Part shown: positions 7,973 through 14,939 of the stretch, piece after piece
Layout: each line of letters begins with the position of its first letter
Position numbering within the stretch: the stretch's first letter is position 1
From: CAZXVW01 sp964644025
GTDB lineage: Bacteria; Acidobacteriota; Terriglobia; Bryobacterales; Bryobacteraceae
Direction: 5' to 3'
DNA: 22,287 nt
NCBI GenBank assembly: GCA_964644025.1
Contig: CAZXVW010000052.1
Span: 1-22,287 of the forward strand
Notes under the pieces: generated by a model
Databases searched by the model: none
Seen by the model: the letters and a program-made list of their open reading frames with translations, nothing else
What the model was told of the DNA's origin: nothing
Program-made: the position numbers and the translations under genes

Positions 7973-8349
7973 GTCTTTCCTCCGTATACCGCCTTCGGGT
8001 CGAACGTCCGTTCCTCCGTGATCACCCACGCGCCGTTCTTGAGCGTGCGGTAAAAGCAGCTCCGGTAGCCCTCATGGCAAACCCCGGGGCCGAGTGCGTC
8101 GGCACGGATCAGCACCGTGTCCCGGTCGCAATCGGTCTGTACCTCCCTGACCACGATCCGGTGCCCGGAAGTCTCCCCTTTCGTCCACAGCTCGTTGCGC
8201 GAGCGGCTGAAGAAAGTCGCGTAGCCGGTCTCCACGGTCTTCCGGAACGCTTCCTCGTTCATGAAACCCACCATGAGCACGCGCCCCGTGGCGTAGTCTT
8301 GAATCACGGCCGGCACCAGGCCGCCCAGCTTCCCGAAGTCCAGATCCAT
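7969..8349 (-). CDS. hisI: HisI, phosphoribosyl-AMP cyclohydrolase
   Basis: 126 residues, cyclohydrolase domain only, with no fused HisE pyrophosphatase. It opens the adenine ring of PR-AMP. Motifs are WTKGETSGH (55-63), the DCDRD metal site (73-77), and the zinc cysteines C91 and C98 in VCHEGYRSCFYR. It is the first structural gene of the operon and starts 14 nt after the U-tract of the attenuator terminator. ATG at 8349 is preferred; in-frame GTG (8358) and TTG (8361) starts exist and the Shine-Dalgarno is weak for all three. No hisE is seen in the window. Confidence 0.94.
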   Translation of the reverse strand: MDLDFGKLGGLVPAVIQDYATGRVLMVGFMNEEAFRKTVETGYATFFSRSRNELWTKGETSGHRIVVREVQTDCDRDTVLIRADALGPGVCHEGYRSCFYRTLKNGAWVITEERTFDPKAVYGGKT

Positions 8350-8362
8350 AGTAGACACCAAT

Positions 8363-8389
8363 AAAAAGCCCGCCGGTTTCGCGGCGGGC
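8363..8389 (-). terminator. Intrinsic terminator of the his attenuator
   Basis: On the minus strand GCCCGCCG (8389-8382), loop CGAAAC, CGGCGGGC (8375-8368), then five T residues (8367-8363). This gives an 8-bp all-GC stem with a U-tract, ending 14 nt before the hisI ATG. Confidence 0.92.
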
Positions 8390-8418
8390 AGCGTTTCAAA
8401 TTCCGTTTGGAGAACTGC

Positions 8419-8493
8419 TCAGAAAGCGGCCCGTCGCGGCGCGTGATGCCGATGATGGTGCTGCCGGTAAAGCGCGACGAACCAAAAAAGCAT
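8419..8493 (-). CDS. hisL: HisL, his operon leader peptide
   Basis: A 24-codon ORF (ATG 8493-8491, TGA 8421-8419), too short for routine gene calling. It begins MLFWFVALYR, continues with QHHHRHH and ends APRRAAF. Five of the six codons at 8460-8443 are His (CAC CAT CAT CGG CAT CAC). His is otherwise rare, so a run like this directly upstream of a terminator and hisI is the hallmark of a histidine-sensing leader peptide. Its function is to make ribosome progress depend on charged tRNA-His, not to yield a stable product. There is no Shine-Dalgarno at a useful distance, and the -10 element ends only 8 nt before the ATG, so it may be translated from a leaderless transcript. Confidence 0.9.
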   Translation of the reverse strand: MLFWFVALYRQHHHRHHAPRRAAF

Positions 8494-8496
8494 GAA

Positions 8497-8510
8497 AGTA
8501 TAGTATAGCA
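8497..8510 (-). promoter_or_regulatory. Putative extended -10 promoter of the his operon
   Basis: The minus strand reads TGC-TATACT (8510-8502), an extended -10 (TGn plus a near-consensus hexamer). A second overlapping TATACT lies at 8502-8497. A possible -35, TTGCGT (8533-8528), sits at a long 20-nt spacing. Transcription would start at about 8495-8493, at or next to the leader ATG. Confidence 0.6.
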
Positions 8511-9028
8511 CGCCTTCCCCGGCTGGTACGCAAGATCTCGTGGCGGTCTCGCACCCGCCCGCTGCTCACCTGGACCACCCCACCCGGCTACTCCCCGCTG
8601 CTAACAGCCGGTCCTGCACCTGTCCCCTACTATTTGAATTGGCTGGAAACAAAGCTCCAATTCGGCGGCGGAGGGGAGATATTCCTGGTGAACGAGCAGG
8701 CTATTCCCTCAGGAGGCTTCGGAGATAGATGTTCCGGCACCGGCTCAGCGGCTCAATCATCTAATGTTTTCAATGGGTTGAGAGGATCAGCCCGGCGCCG
8801 GCACTGTATTGACGAGAGAGCAAAATGAAATCATTTGCTTTCACTAATCGAAACCGGGTTTTCGTCCGATTAACACTGTGAGGTGTGCTTTCCAAGCGGG
8901 CCTCACCAAGCGGTTGCGATGGTCAGGATCGCATCGCGCCAGCACAAGGGAACCCGTCTGGTCGCCGGCGGGTAACAAGCCGTGCCGCCGGCGCGGCCAG
9001 GGCCAGCGATGGTCCTTCCACAAACAGT
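8511..9028. other. Long intergenic region upstream of the his operon
   Basis: About 520 nt between the divergent his operon and the small plus-strand gene. It holds the possible -35 of the his promoter near its left end, a 7-bp inverted repeat GAATTGG/CCAATTC (8636-8642 and 8657-8663), and a short imperfect palindrome around CGAAACCGGGTTTTCG (8849-8864). The plus strand is open without stops over 8496-8825 but has no ATG, no Shine-Dalgarno and no recognisable domain, so it is not called as a gene. No tRNA or mobile element is evident. Confidence 0.5.
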
Positions 9029-9337
9029 ATGAGTGTCATCAACCCCAGAAACCGACTTGTGAATTTCCGGCTCAGCGAGGTTGAGTTCGAGAAGCTGAAG
9101 GCGGCCTGCCTGGAACAGGGAGCACGGAGTATCTCGGAATTCGCCCGGACTTCGGTGCTCCGCTCACTGGAACAGCAGCCGGGCCCCGCCGATGGGGGTG
9201 CGGACCAGGTGAAGGAACTGGACAAAAAAGTAGCCGAGCTGGAAATTCGGGTCGAGCAACTCCTGCGCCTGCTGGCTGCGGCGGGAAGCGCCACACTGGA
9301 ACGGGCGATCACGATTACCTCACCGCCGGCGAACTGA
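9029..9337 (+). CDS. Small ribbon-helix-helix-like protein with C-terminal coiled coil
   Basis: 102 residues. Residues about 8-45 (NRLVNFRLSEVEFEKLKAAC, then GARSISEFARTSVLRSLEQ) look like a beta strand plus two helices of the MetJ/Arc/CopG or MobC-like ribbon-helix-helix type, which bind DNA as dimers. Residues about 58-85 (QVKELDKKVAELEIRVEQLLRLLA) show a heptad pattern typical of a coiled coil. The frame opens further upstream (8885), but the upstream residues look like non-coding translation, so ATG 9029 is chosen. No good Shine-Dalgarno is seen. It is convergent with the kinase/uridylyltransferase gene and divergent from the his operon. Target and function are unknown; the family call rests on pattern only. 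Confidence 0.65.
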   Translation: MSVINPRNRLVNFRLSEVEFEKLKAACLEQGARSISEFARTSVLRSLEQQPGPADGGADQVKELDKKVAELEIRVEQLLRLLAAAGSATLERAITITSPPAN

Positions 9338-9502
9338 GCCGAAGGTGCTCCCAGCCGACCGCGGAAGTGACCGGCGCCCCGGTGGAGGAAGAGAAATGCA
9401 CAGGGCGTCTCCTCACTACGGCTCTCAGCGGCGGCAGAAGTGGAACGGATACCTCATCCGCGCGGAAGTCGGGCGCACGCGCGGGCCGCGTGTCAACGCG
9501 GG

Positions 9503-12500
9503 TCAGGTCCACTCGCAGAGGGATTCGATGTAGGCGGCGGAGCCGTCGCGGAGCCAACCGTCCAACTGCGCGACCTCCTTGAGTTGCTGCCCGCGCCGGC
9601 GCGGCACGAGCACGAAGCGGCTCTCCAGCTCGGGCAGCGCGGTCAGGTCCCCCCAAAGTTTTTCGAACTGGCTGACCGGGTAAATATCCTCGTGGCCTCT
9701 GCCCCAGCGCTTCTTCACGTCCTTGAGAGTAATGTAAGTGGGCATGCGGGCGGCCAGCCGCCGCACGGCTTCGGCAACCCGGTCGGTTCGCACCAGATCC
9801 TCGCGGCTCAGGGAGAGCAGCTCCAGGAACCGGTCGAGATCCACCCACATGGTGTTCGTGTTGTAGAAAGACAGGCGAAACTCGATTTCCTCGCGCGGCA
9901 ACGCCAGGCCCTCGACCAGCCGGAGCCGCCCGTTCACGCGCGCCAACCCGCCACCCCGGTCCTCGACGTGGCGCTCGATCACCTCGGTGGTGAGAGCGGC
10001 GCCCTGGTCGATGTGGTAGCCAAGCAGCGCCGGGTCCGCGTCCGCTCCCAGCGTATCGATGTTATGAACCATCAGGTAACGCAGGTTGGGACGTTGTTCG
10101 AGGATCTTTAGCAGGACCCCGTTCAGCAGCAGGTTCGGAACCTCGTAGAAATGGCCCACCGGGTGGAGGCACTGCAGCGGCACATTATCGGTGTAGTCGC
10201 TTCCCTCGCCCATCTGTTTCGCCCACTCGATCAGGGCCGCGCGCAGGCTGTCCCTGACCTTCTGGGCCTGCTCGTCCAGCAACTGCTGGGGCATTTCCTC
10301 CCAGGCAAAGCGAAGGTCGCGCGTCATAGGCACCATGCGCAGGCCGACGCTGCGGCCGGGGGAAAGATGCAGGGGCCCGGGGTAGCCGTAGTTGCGCTCG
10401 TGAGCCAGGTATCCGGCTACCGGCTCATGGGTGAGGTAGCTGGTCGTGATCACGTGGACCAGCGGTGTTCCGCAGGCCCGGCTGAGACGCCGGCTCTTCG
10501 CTAGGTGGACCTCGATGAAGCTCCGGTGTCGGCCGCCGAGCCGGCAGAACGGGTTCAGCGCCTTGACGACGCCGGCGCCCTTGGTCCAACGGCTGCCGGC
10601 GCCACCGGCCAGCGACACCACCGCCACCGCGCCGGAGGCCAGGGCGTCCATCCCGATATCCCGGAAGCGGGACGGCAAGCCGCTGGCGGCGTCATACACA
10701 TCACCAGGGTGGACGTCTTCGATCTCGGTGTTGACCGGCAGCCGGTTTTGTGCCAGGCCGATGCGCCCGCTCCGCAGGTCGGACTGGATCTGTTCGTGCT
10801 GCACGCGGTCAAATCCGTACTTGTCGAGCAGCGCCTCGAGGCTGTCGGTCTGGCCGTCCTCACTCTGGGTGTCGCGGGGCAGAAGGCGCTCGAACAGAGT
10901 CTGGACCATACCGGAGAACTCCTCCTCGGTACGGCAAGCGGCCCCGAAGCGCTCCAACTCAGCCCGCTGGGAGGAGGCCAGCAAGCGCGGATCGCGCCGG
11001 AACAACGCCGGCACGGCTAAGGTGTAATAGCCGGGCGGCATCAGCGCCCGCTCACCACGGAGCAACTCGGCGCGCGTGCCGGTTTCGTTAATGGCGAACT
11101 CGTAAACCACCGGCTCCATGGCGAACGGGACCGCCTTTTCCATCCGGCGCTTGGTCTCCCCCATGATCTCCGGCAGCCGGCCGAGCGCCGCCGGCTTCCG
11201 TGACGGAGTGAACAGGAAACCCATGCCGCCGCCCGACATCCCGCCCAACATCCAGAAGCCCAGGAAATCCTGGCCGAATTCGCGGCTGACCTTCGCAATC
11301 AGCGTTTCGGTATACAGGTTGGTTGCCCAGGGAATGATGGTCTGGATAGGCCCGTGGAAGTTGCGGTGCGTGGACGCGCCGATCCCTTTCAGGTCTCCCG
11401 CCTCGAGCTGGCCGACGATGACGTCGAGCAAGCGAATGGCTTCCTGGCGGGCCCGCCATTCCGTCTCCGAACGCAGTAGGTACCGCTCGGTGACCATCTC
11501 CAGAATCGGACCCACGTCCTGGGCCATCCCGCCATGCACCAGCACCAGGCTGTCTTGCAGCCTGCGCCGGGTATCAGTCGAAACCTCCTCCTCACCCAAG
11601 ATCCGGTGGCGCGGCAGCAGACAACCGCGGCTGACGCCGTACTCGGGGTCCCCAGGGCCGGCCTTGACTCCCTGGATCAGCTTGATGCCGGGCCAGACGC
11701 CACCGGAGTCCTGCCAGCCCCCGCCGGACCCCCCCAGCCACTCGCCAAGAATGGCGCGGGCGGCCACCAGCCGCCGCTCCGGCTCGGCCAGTGGTCCGGT
11801 GAGCGCCCTCGTCTGCCCGGTGGCCCTCATGCAAACCGTAATCAAGCAGGCCAACAGGCTGGTAGAGACGGCCAGGCGCGAACCCTTCGGGATATCGTTG
11901 ACACGGCTGACGATCTCGACGCCGTGGCCCGGCATGCCCACCAGCGTCGCCAGCAGGCCGGCGAGCGGCTGGCCGGCGCCCTCCAGGCCTGGAGGCACGA
12001 TGCCGGCGGCGATCACCGCGGCCTTGAGCAGGCCCAGGTAGTCCCGGGCGAAATCGAAGACCTCCGCAATCGTGCTGATTTCGGCAACCGCCTCCAGGTC
12101 CACGCTGACCAGGCGCAGGACGGGACGGTCAATGACGCGGAAGTAGGCCTCGACCGGGGGCCTGGGCGTGGCCGGTACGCCGGGCCGGCGCACCGCCAGG
12201 TCAATGGAGATGTTCAGCACCCGGGCGCCTTCAGGGAAATCCATCCCCAGAAAGAAAATGTCACTCCAGCCGCTGTGGGTGAGGTCCATGCGAACCGGCG
12301 TCGCCTCGTGGAGAACCGGGAACAGCTTTTCGGTGCCGGCCCGCTCGCGCAACTCGGACCGGAGGCGCAGGGGGTAGTCCGCGGTGTGGCCGGTCCGGAA
12401 CATCCATTGGTTTCCCCGGACCGAGCGCACGCTCTGGCGAACCTGGTCGGCAAGCGTCTGAAACGCCAGCCCGCGGTAAGCCTCGGCCAGGGCGCTGGAG

Positions 12501-12835
12501 ATAGCCGCGCTGGGGCCGGCGGTCATCTGGGCGGCCAGAAAGATATCGATGGCTTCCTCGAACCGGCGCTTGAGCAAGTTCGCGTACCCGCCGAAGGGAA
12601 TCAGCGCCTGGCGCGCGGTGGCGACCTTCTCCGGCAGGTGGAAGCGGTGGATCGCGTAGAGAAAAAGCAGGGCCCGCACGCGTTCGTACAGGTTCTCGCT
12701 GTCCCGCCGAAAGCGGTCCAGCTTGTCACATTCCCGTACCAGCTCCTCTGCGGACGCGGACCCGCAGAAGGCGTCGAGCGAACGGTCCCGAACCGCGGCC
12801 TCGCTGGCGGTGATGATCCGGATCAGCTCGCCCAT
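9503..12835 (-). CDS. GHMP sugar kinase / UDPGP-type sugar-1-phosphate uridylyltransferase fusion
   Basis: 1110 residues in two parts. Residues about 180-600 resemble L-fucokinase-like GHMP kinases: LTHSGWSDIFFLGMDF (185-200) and ARVLNISIDL, the ATP loop DIPKGSRLAVSTSL (314-327), GGGWQDSGGVWPGIKLIQG (371-389), and GGMSGGGMGFLF (531-542). Residues about 700-1070 resemble eukaryote-type UDP-sugar pyrophosphorylases: nucleotide loop SLAGGAGSRWTKGAGVVKAL (741-760), PVGHFYEVPNLLLNGVL (892-908) and MVHNIDTLGADADP (922-935). Residues 1-180 are helical and unassigned. Predicted role: phosphorylate a free sugar at C1, then transfer UMP from UTP to make a UDP-sugar in the cytoplasm. The order is the reverse of Bacteroides Fkp, where the pyrophosphorylase is N-terminal and uses GTP. 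It starts 3 nt after the GalU-like gene. The sugar is unknown. Confidence 0.82.
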   Translation of the reverse strand: MGELIRIITASEAAVRDRSLDAFCGSASAEELVRECDKLDRFRRDSENLYERVRALLFLYAIHRFHLPEKVATARQALIPFGGYANLLKRRFEEAIDIFLAAQMTAGPSAAISSALAEAYRGLAFQTLADQVRQSVRSVRGNQWMFRTGHTADYPLRLRSELRERAGTEKLFPVLHEATPVRMDLTHSGWSDIFFLGMDFPEGARVLNISIDLAVRRPGVPATPRPPVEAYFRVIDRPVLRLVSVDLEAVAEISTIAEVFDFARDYLGLLKAAVIAAGIVPPGLEGAGQPLAGLLATLVGMPGHGVEIVSRVNDIPKGSRLAVSTSLLACLITVCMRATGQTRALTGPLAEPERRLVAARAILGEWLGGSGGGWQDSGGVWPGIKLIQGVKAGPGDPEYGVSRGCLLPRHRILGEEEVSTDTRRRLQDSLVLVHGGMAQDVGPILEMVTERYLLRSETEWRARQEAIRLLDVIVGQLEAGDLKGIGASTHRNFHGPIQTIIPWATNLYTETLIAKVSREFGQDFLGFWMLGGMSGGGMGFLFTPSRKPAALGRLPEIMGETKRRMEKAVPFAMEPVVYEFAINETGTRAELLRGERALMPPGYYTLAVPALFRRDPRLLASSQRAELERFGAACRTEEEFSGMVQTLFERLLPRDTQSEDGQTDSLEALLDKYGFDRVQHEQIQSDLRSGRIGLAQNRLPVNTEIEDVHPGDVYDAASGLPSRFRDIGMDALASGAVAVVSLAGGAGSRWTKGAGVVKALNPFCRLGGRHRSFIEVHLAKSRRLSRACGTPLVHVITTSYLTHEPVAGYLAHERNYGYPGPLHLSPGRSVGLRMVPMTRDLRFAWEEMPQQLLDEQAQKVRDSLRAALIEWAKQMGEGSDYTDNVPLQCLHPVGHFYEVPNLLLNGVLLKILEQRPNLRYLMVHNIDTLGADADPALLGYHIDQGAALTTEVIERHVEDRGGGLARVNGRLRLVEGLALPREEIEFRLSFYNTNTMWVDLDRFLELLSLSREDLVRTDRVAEAVRRLAARMPTYITLKDVKKRWGRGHEDIYPVSQFEKLWGDLTALPELESRFVLVPRRRGQQLKEVAQLDGWLRDGSAAYIESLCEWT

Positions 12836-12838
12836 CGT

Positions 12839-13699
12839 CTATTCCTCGCCCGGCCCGATCTTGCGCAGCGCCAGCAACTCCAGCAACTGGCACAGGATCT
12901 CGTCGCGGTCCTTCCCGCTCACCGCCAGGGCCAGTTGGGTGATGAGCAGGCCGTATTTCGCGCCCACGTCGTAGCGCCATCCAGGGGCTTCCAGGGCCAG
13001 GTACTGTTCACGCCTGGCGAGCTGGGCCAGCGCGGGGGAGAGCATGATGCCGCCCTGCGCGCCGGCCGCTTCGCAATCCCGGGCGAGGATGTCCATCACC
13101 ACCGGCGTCAGCACGTGCATTCCGAAAAAACACAAGTAATGCCCGGCGCGGAGGCCCGGCACCACCAGGCGTTGCTCGGCCTCGGTCGGTGTCGGCTTCT
13201 CGATCACCGTGGTGATCTTGTACAGGTCCTGCCGTCCGGCCAGACGTTGCCCTCCGACGGCGCCGTAGCGGGGCAGCAGAGCCTCTCGTGTTGTTTGCAC
13301 CGCGGAAATCGAACACGCCTCCGCTTCGGCTACTTCGACCAGTTTCTGGGCGCAGCCCTGGCCGGTGCGGCTCACCCAAAGATGGTCGCTCACCAGGTGG
13401 AGAAACGGATCATCTCCCACGAACTCGCGGGCGCAGTATACCGCGTGGCCATAGCCCAACGGCTGCGCCTGGTGAACAAACCGGAGGCGGCCGGCATGTT
13501 CGCCGACCACCCTGGCGTAGGCGTCTTCATCGCCGGGCCAAACGACGACGCAAATCTCCTCGATGCCGGCCCGCAACGCCTCCGAGACGATGATTCCGAG
13601 AACGGAGCGTTGCTCGCCGTCCTGGTCAATGAGGGTCTGCAGCGGCAGGCTGCGCTGCGCCGGCGCAGCAGCCGTAATCACCGCTTTGCTGATCTTCAT
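12839..13699 (-). CDS. GalU-like nucleotidyltransferase with degraded nucleotide loop
   Basis: 286 residues with the overall layout of bacterial UTP-glucose-1-phosphate uridylyltransferase. Preserved parts are QPLGYGHAVYCA (79-90), a metal-type Asp at D105 (LVSDHLWVS), VIEKPTP (165-171), GHYLCFFGMHVLTP (186-199) and RYDVGAKYG (242-250). The N-terminal loop normally reads GxGTRxxPxTK and then PKEM. Here it is AAPAQRSLPLQTLIDQDG (11-28), lacking the glycines and the PK pair, so catalysis is doubtful. The ATG at 13699 has a GGAGGT 5 nt upstream. It is the first gene of a two-gene operon with the kinase/uridylyltransferase fusion and may be a regulatory or structural partner of it. An active enzyme with a divergent loop is the alternative. 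Confidence 0.75.
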   Translation of the reverse strand: MKISKAVITAAAPAQRSLPLQTLIDQDGEQRSVLGIIVSEALRAGIEEICVVVWPGDEDAYARVVGEHAGRLRFVHQAQPLGYGHAVYCAREFVGDDPFLHLVSDHLWVSRTGQGCAQKLVEVAEAEACSISAVQTTREALLPRYGAVGGQRLAGRQDLYKITTVIEKPTPTEAEQRLVVPGLRAGHYLCFFGMHVLTPVVMDILARDCEAAGAQGGIMLSPALAQLARREQYLALEAPGWRYDVGAKYGLLITQLALAVSGKDRDEILCQLLELLALRKIGPGEE

Positions 13700-14066
13700 C
13701 CGACACCTCCGGTTCCCGTCACCAGGAATCCCATAGACTACAAGAGTAGATCAATGAGGCGGCGTTCTGGTAGGTCCACGGCTGCGGCGGAAGCGCCGGG
13801 CGCCGGCTGAACGCTGGATGGGAACCGAAATCGAGAACCCGCAAGGCTACGATGCGCGGCGCGAAACATCGAGTCCGCTGAAACCCGCCGGGCAGCGGAC
13901 TCATCTAAATAAGTGCGCTGCTCGTCCTGGTAAGACGAAACCACCCATCGGCGCCGGCAAGGCGGGGAGCCATACAGCGCACGGGGAAGCGGAAGCCGAA
14001 TGGCAAAATAGATGTATCCCTGGCGGTTTACCGGCATCGGGTGAACAGAAGAGGAGTGCAATTGAA
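13700..14066. other. Divergent intergenic region
   Basis: 367 nt between the GalU-like gene (minus) and the secreted glycine-zipper gene (plus). It must hold promoters for both, but no convincing -35/-10 pair was found. An AT-richer patch near 14003-14017 is the only weak -10 candidate for the plus strand. The plus frame is open from 13818 into the downstream gene, but those residues look non-coding. No RNA gene or repeat was recognised. Confidence 0.4.
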
Positions 14067-14864
14067 ATGAGAACGCTCATAGCGATATTCGCAGCCAGCA
14101 TCTTGTTGTTGCCGGCGGTGGCCGGCGCCGATACGCTTCGCCTGGCCAGCGGCGCCGTCATCGACGGCACTTACCTTGGCGGAAACGCCCGGGAAGTCCG
14201 GTTCGTGGGACCCGACGGGATTGCCAGGTCCTACCCCATCACCAACATCGAGGCCATCGAGTTCGGCGGGCCGGCCCCGGTGGCCACGGCGGCTCCCAAG
14301 ACGGCTCCCGCGCGGGCTGCGGCTCCGCGGGAGGCTTCCCGGCACGAGCCCGGCACTGCCGGCGTCACCATCCCGGCCGGCACTACCATCACCGTGCGCC
14401 TGATCGACAGCATCGACGCAAAGGAAACGGCGATCGGCGAGCGTTTCCGCGCCAGTATTGACGATCCGGTCGTCCTCGAAGGCCGCACGATCATCCCGCG
14501 CGGCGCTGACTGCACGGTTCAGGTAATGAAGGCGGAAACCGGTGGGCGTCTGAAAGGCAGTGACGAGCTTGCCATCAAGTTGTATGACATCACGGTAAAC
14601 GGCCGGCGGTACGATGTCGCCACTGACTACGCGCAGCTCAAGACCAAGGGCGAGGGAAAGAGCACGGCTCGTAACTCGGCCCTGGTGGCCGGGCTGGGCG
14701 CGGTGATCGGCGGCATTGCCGGGGGAGGCAAAGGCGCCGCTATTGGCGCGGTGGCCGGCGCCGGCGCCGGAGCAGCGGGGTCCGTGCTGAAGGGCCCGCA
14801 CCTGACGGTTCCCTCGGAAAGCCGCCTCACCTTCCTCCTCCGGGCGCCGCTGCCGCTCGACTGA
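14067..14864 (+). CDS. Secreted glycine-zipper protein of unknown function
   Basis: 265 residues with a clear Sec signal (MRTLIAIFAASILLLPAVAGA, cleavage about 20-22). A small beta domain follows at about 22-68 (DTLRLASGAVIDGTYLGG to NIEAIEFGG). Then a Pro/Ala-rich linker (about 69-98) and a second beta-rich domain (about 99-190, starting VTIPAGTTITVRLIDSID). A glycine-zipper segment spans about 205-239 (LVAGLGAVIGGIAGGGKGAA and on) before a short basic/beta tail. Glycine zippers usually insert into or associate with membranes, so an envelope location is likely. The start is set by GAGGAG about 9 nt before the ATG and by the signal peptide. It is convergent with the S15 hydrolase and shares a hairpin with it. 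No enzymatic motif is seen. Confidence 0.85.
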   Translation: MRTLIAIFAASILLLPAVAGADTLRLASGAVIDGTYLGGNAREVRFVGPDGIARSYPITNIEAIEFGGPAPVATAAPKTAPARAAAPREASRHEPGTAGVTIPAGTTITVRLIDSIDAKETAIGERFRASIDDPVVLEGRTIIPRGADCTVQVMKAETGGRLKGSDELAIKLYDITVNGRRYDVATDYAQLKTKGEGKSTARNSALVAGLGAVIGGIAGGGKGAAIGAVAGAGAGAAGSVLKGPHLTVPSESRLTFLLRAPLPLD

Positions 14865-14869
14865 ACCGC

Positions 14870-14901
14870 CGTCCCGGCGGGCAGGCGGCATCGCCGGGAC
14901 G
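14870..14901. terminator. Hairpin between convergent genes
   Basis: CGTCCCGGCG (14870-14879) and CGCCGGGACG (14892-14901) form a perfect 10-bp stem with a 12-nt loop. It starts 5 nt after the stop codon of the glycine-zipper gene and lies 39 nt beyond the stop of the convergent hydrolase. There is no T-tract on either strand, so it may be a bidirectional 3'-end structure rather than a canonical terminator. Confidence 0.6.
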
Positions 14902-14939
14902 CCGCGGGAAACACATTGGCACAGGTTCCACGCCGGCGC

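Larger units (their letters stand above)
8361..8493 (-). promoter_or_regulatory. his attenuator (leader peptide plus mutually exclusive hairpins)
   Basis: This is a classical transcription-attenuation leader read on the minus strand. Segment 1 (8479-8473, CGTCGCG) is perfectly complementary to the first seven bases of segment 2 (8438-8429, CGCGACGGGC). Segment 2 pairs 9 of 10 with segment 3 (8389-8380, GCCCGCCGCG; one A-C mismatch). Segment 3 pairs perfectly with segment 4 (8375-8368) to form the terminator. The His codons (8460-8443) lie between segments 1 and 2. A ribosome stalled there would cover much of segment 1 and free segment 2 to form the 2:3 antiterminator. A ribosome reaching the stop codon would cover part of segment 2 and let the 3:4 terminator form. 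The pairings are read directly; the mechanism is inferred from enteric his operons. Confidence 0.88.

Noticed and set aside
8396..8578. 60-codon minus-strand frame over the his leader
   Set aside because: It is out of frame with the His-rich leader peptide, which explains the region far better.
8496..8828. Stop-free plus-strand frame upstream of the small RHH gene (contains LNWLETKLQFGGGGEIFLV)
   Set aside because: No ATG, only a TTG start, no Shine-Dalgarno, no family recognised. Open frames of this length arise by chance in GC-rich DNA. Could be a gene remnant but not supportable.
8849..8864. Palindrome CGAAACCGGGTTTTCG as a terminator or operator
   Set aside because: Imperfect and isolated, with no T-tract and no nearby gene end.
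11534..13810. 758-codon open frame on the plus strand
   Set aside because: It lies antisense to the fusion enzyme and the GalU-like gene. The translation is Gln/Arg/Ala/Gly-rich without domains, a typical GC-rich shadow frame.
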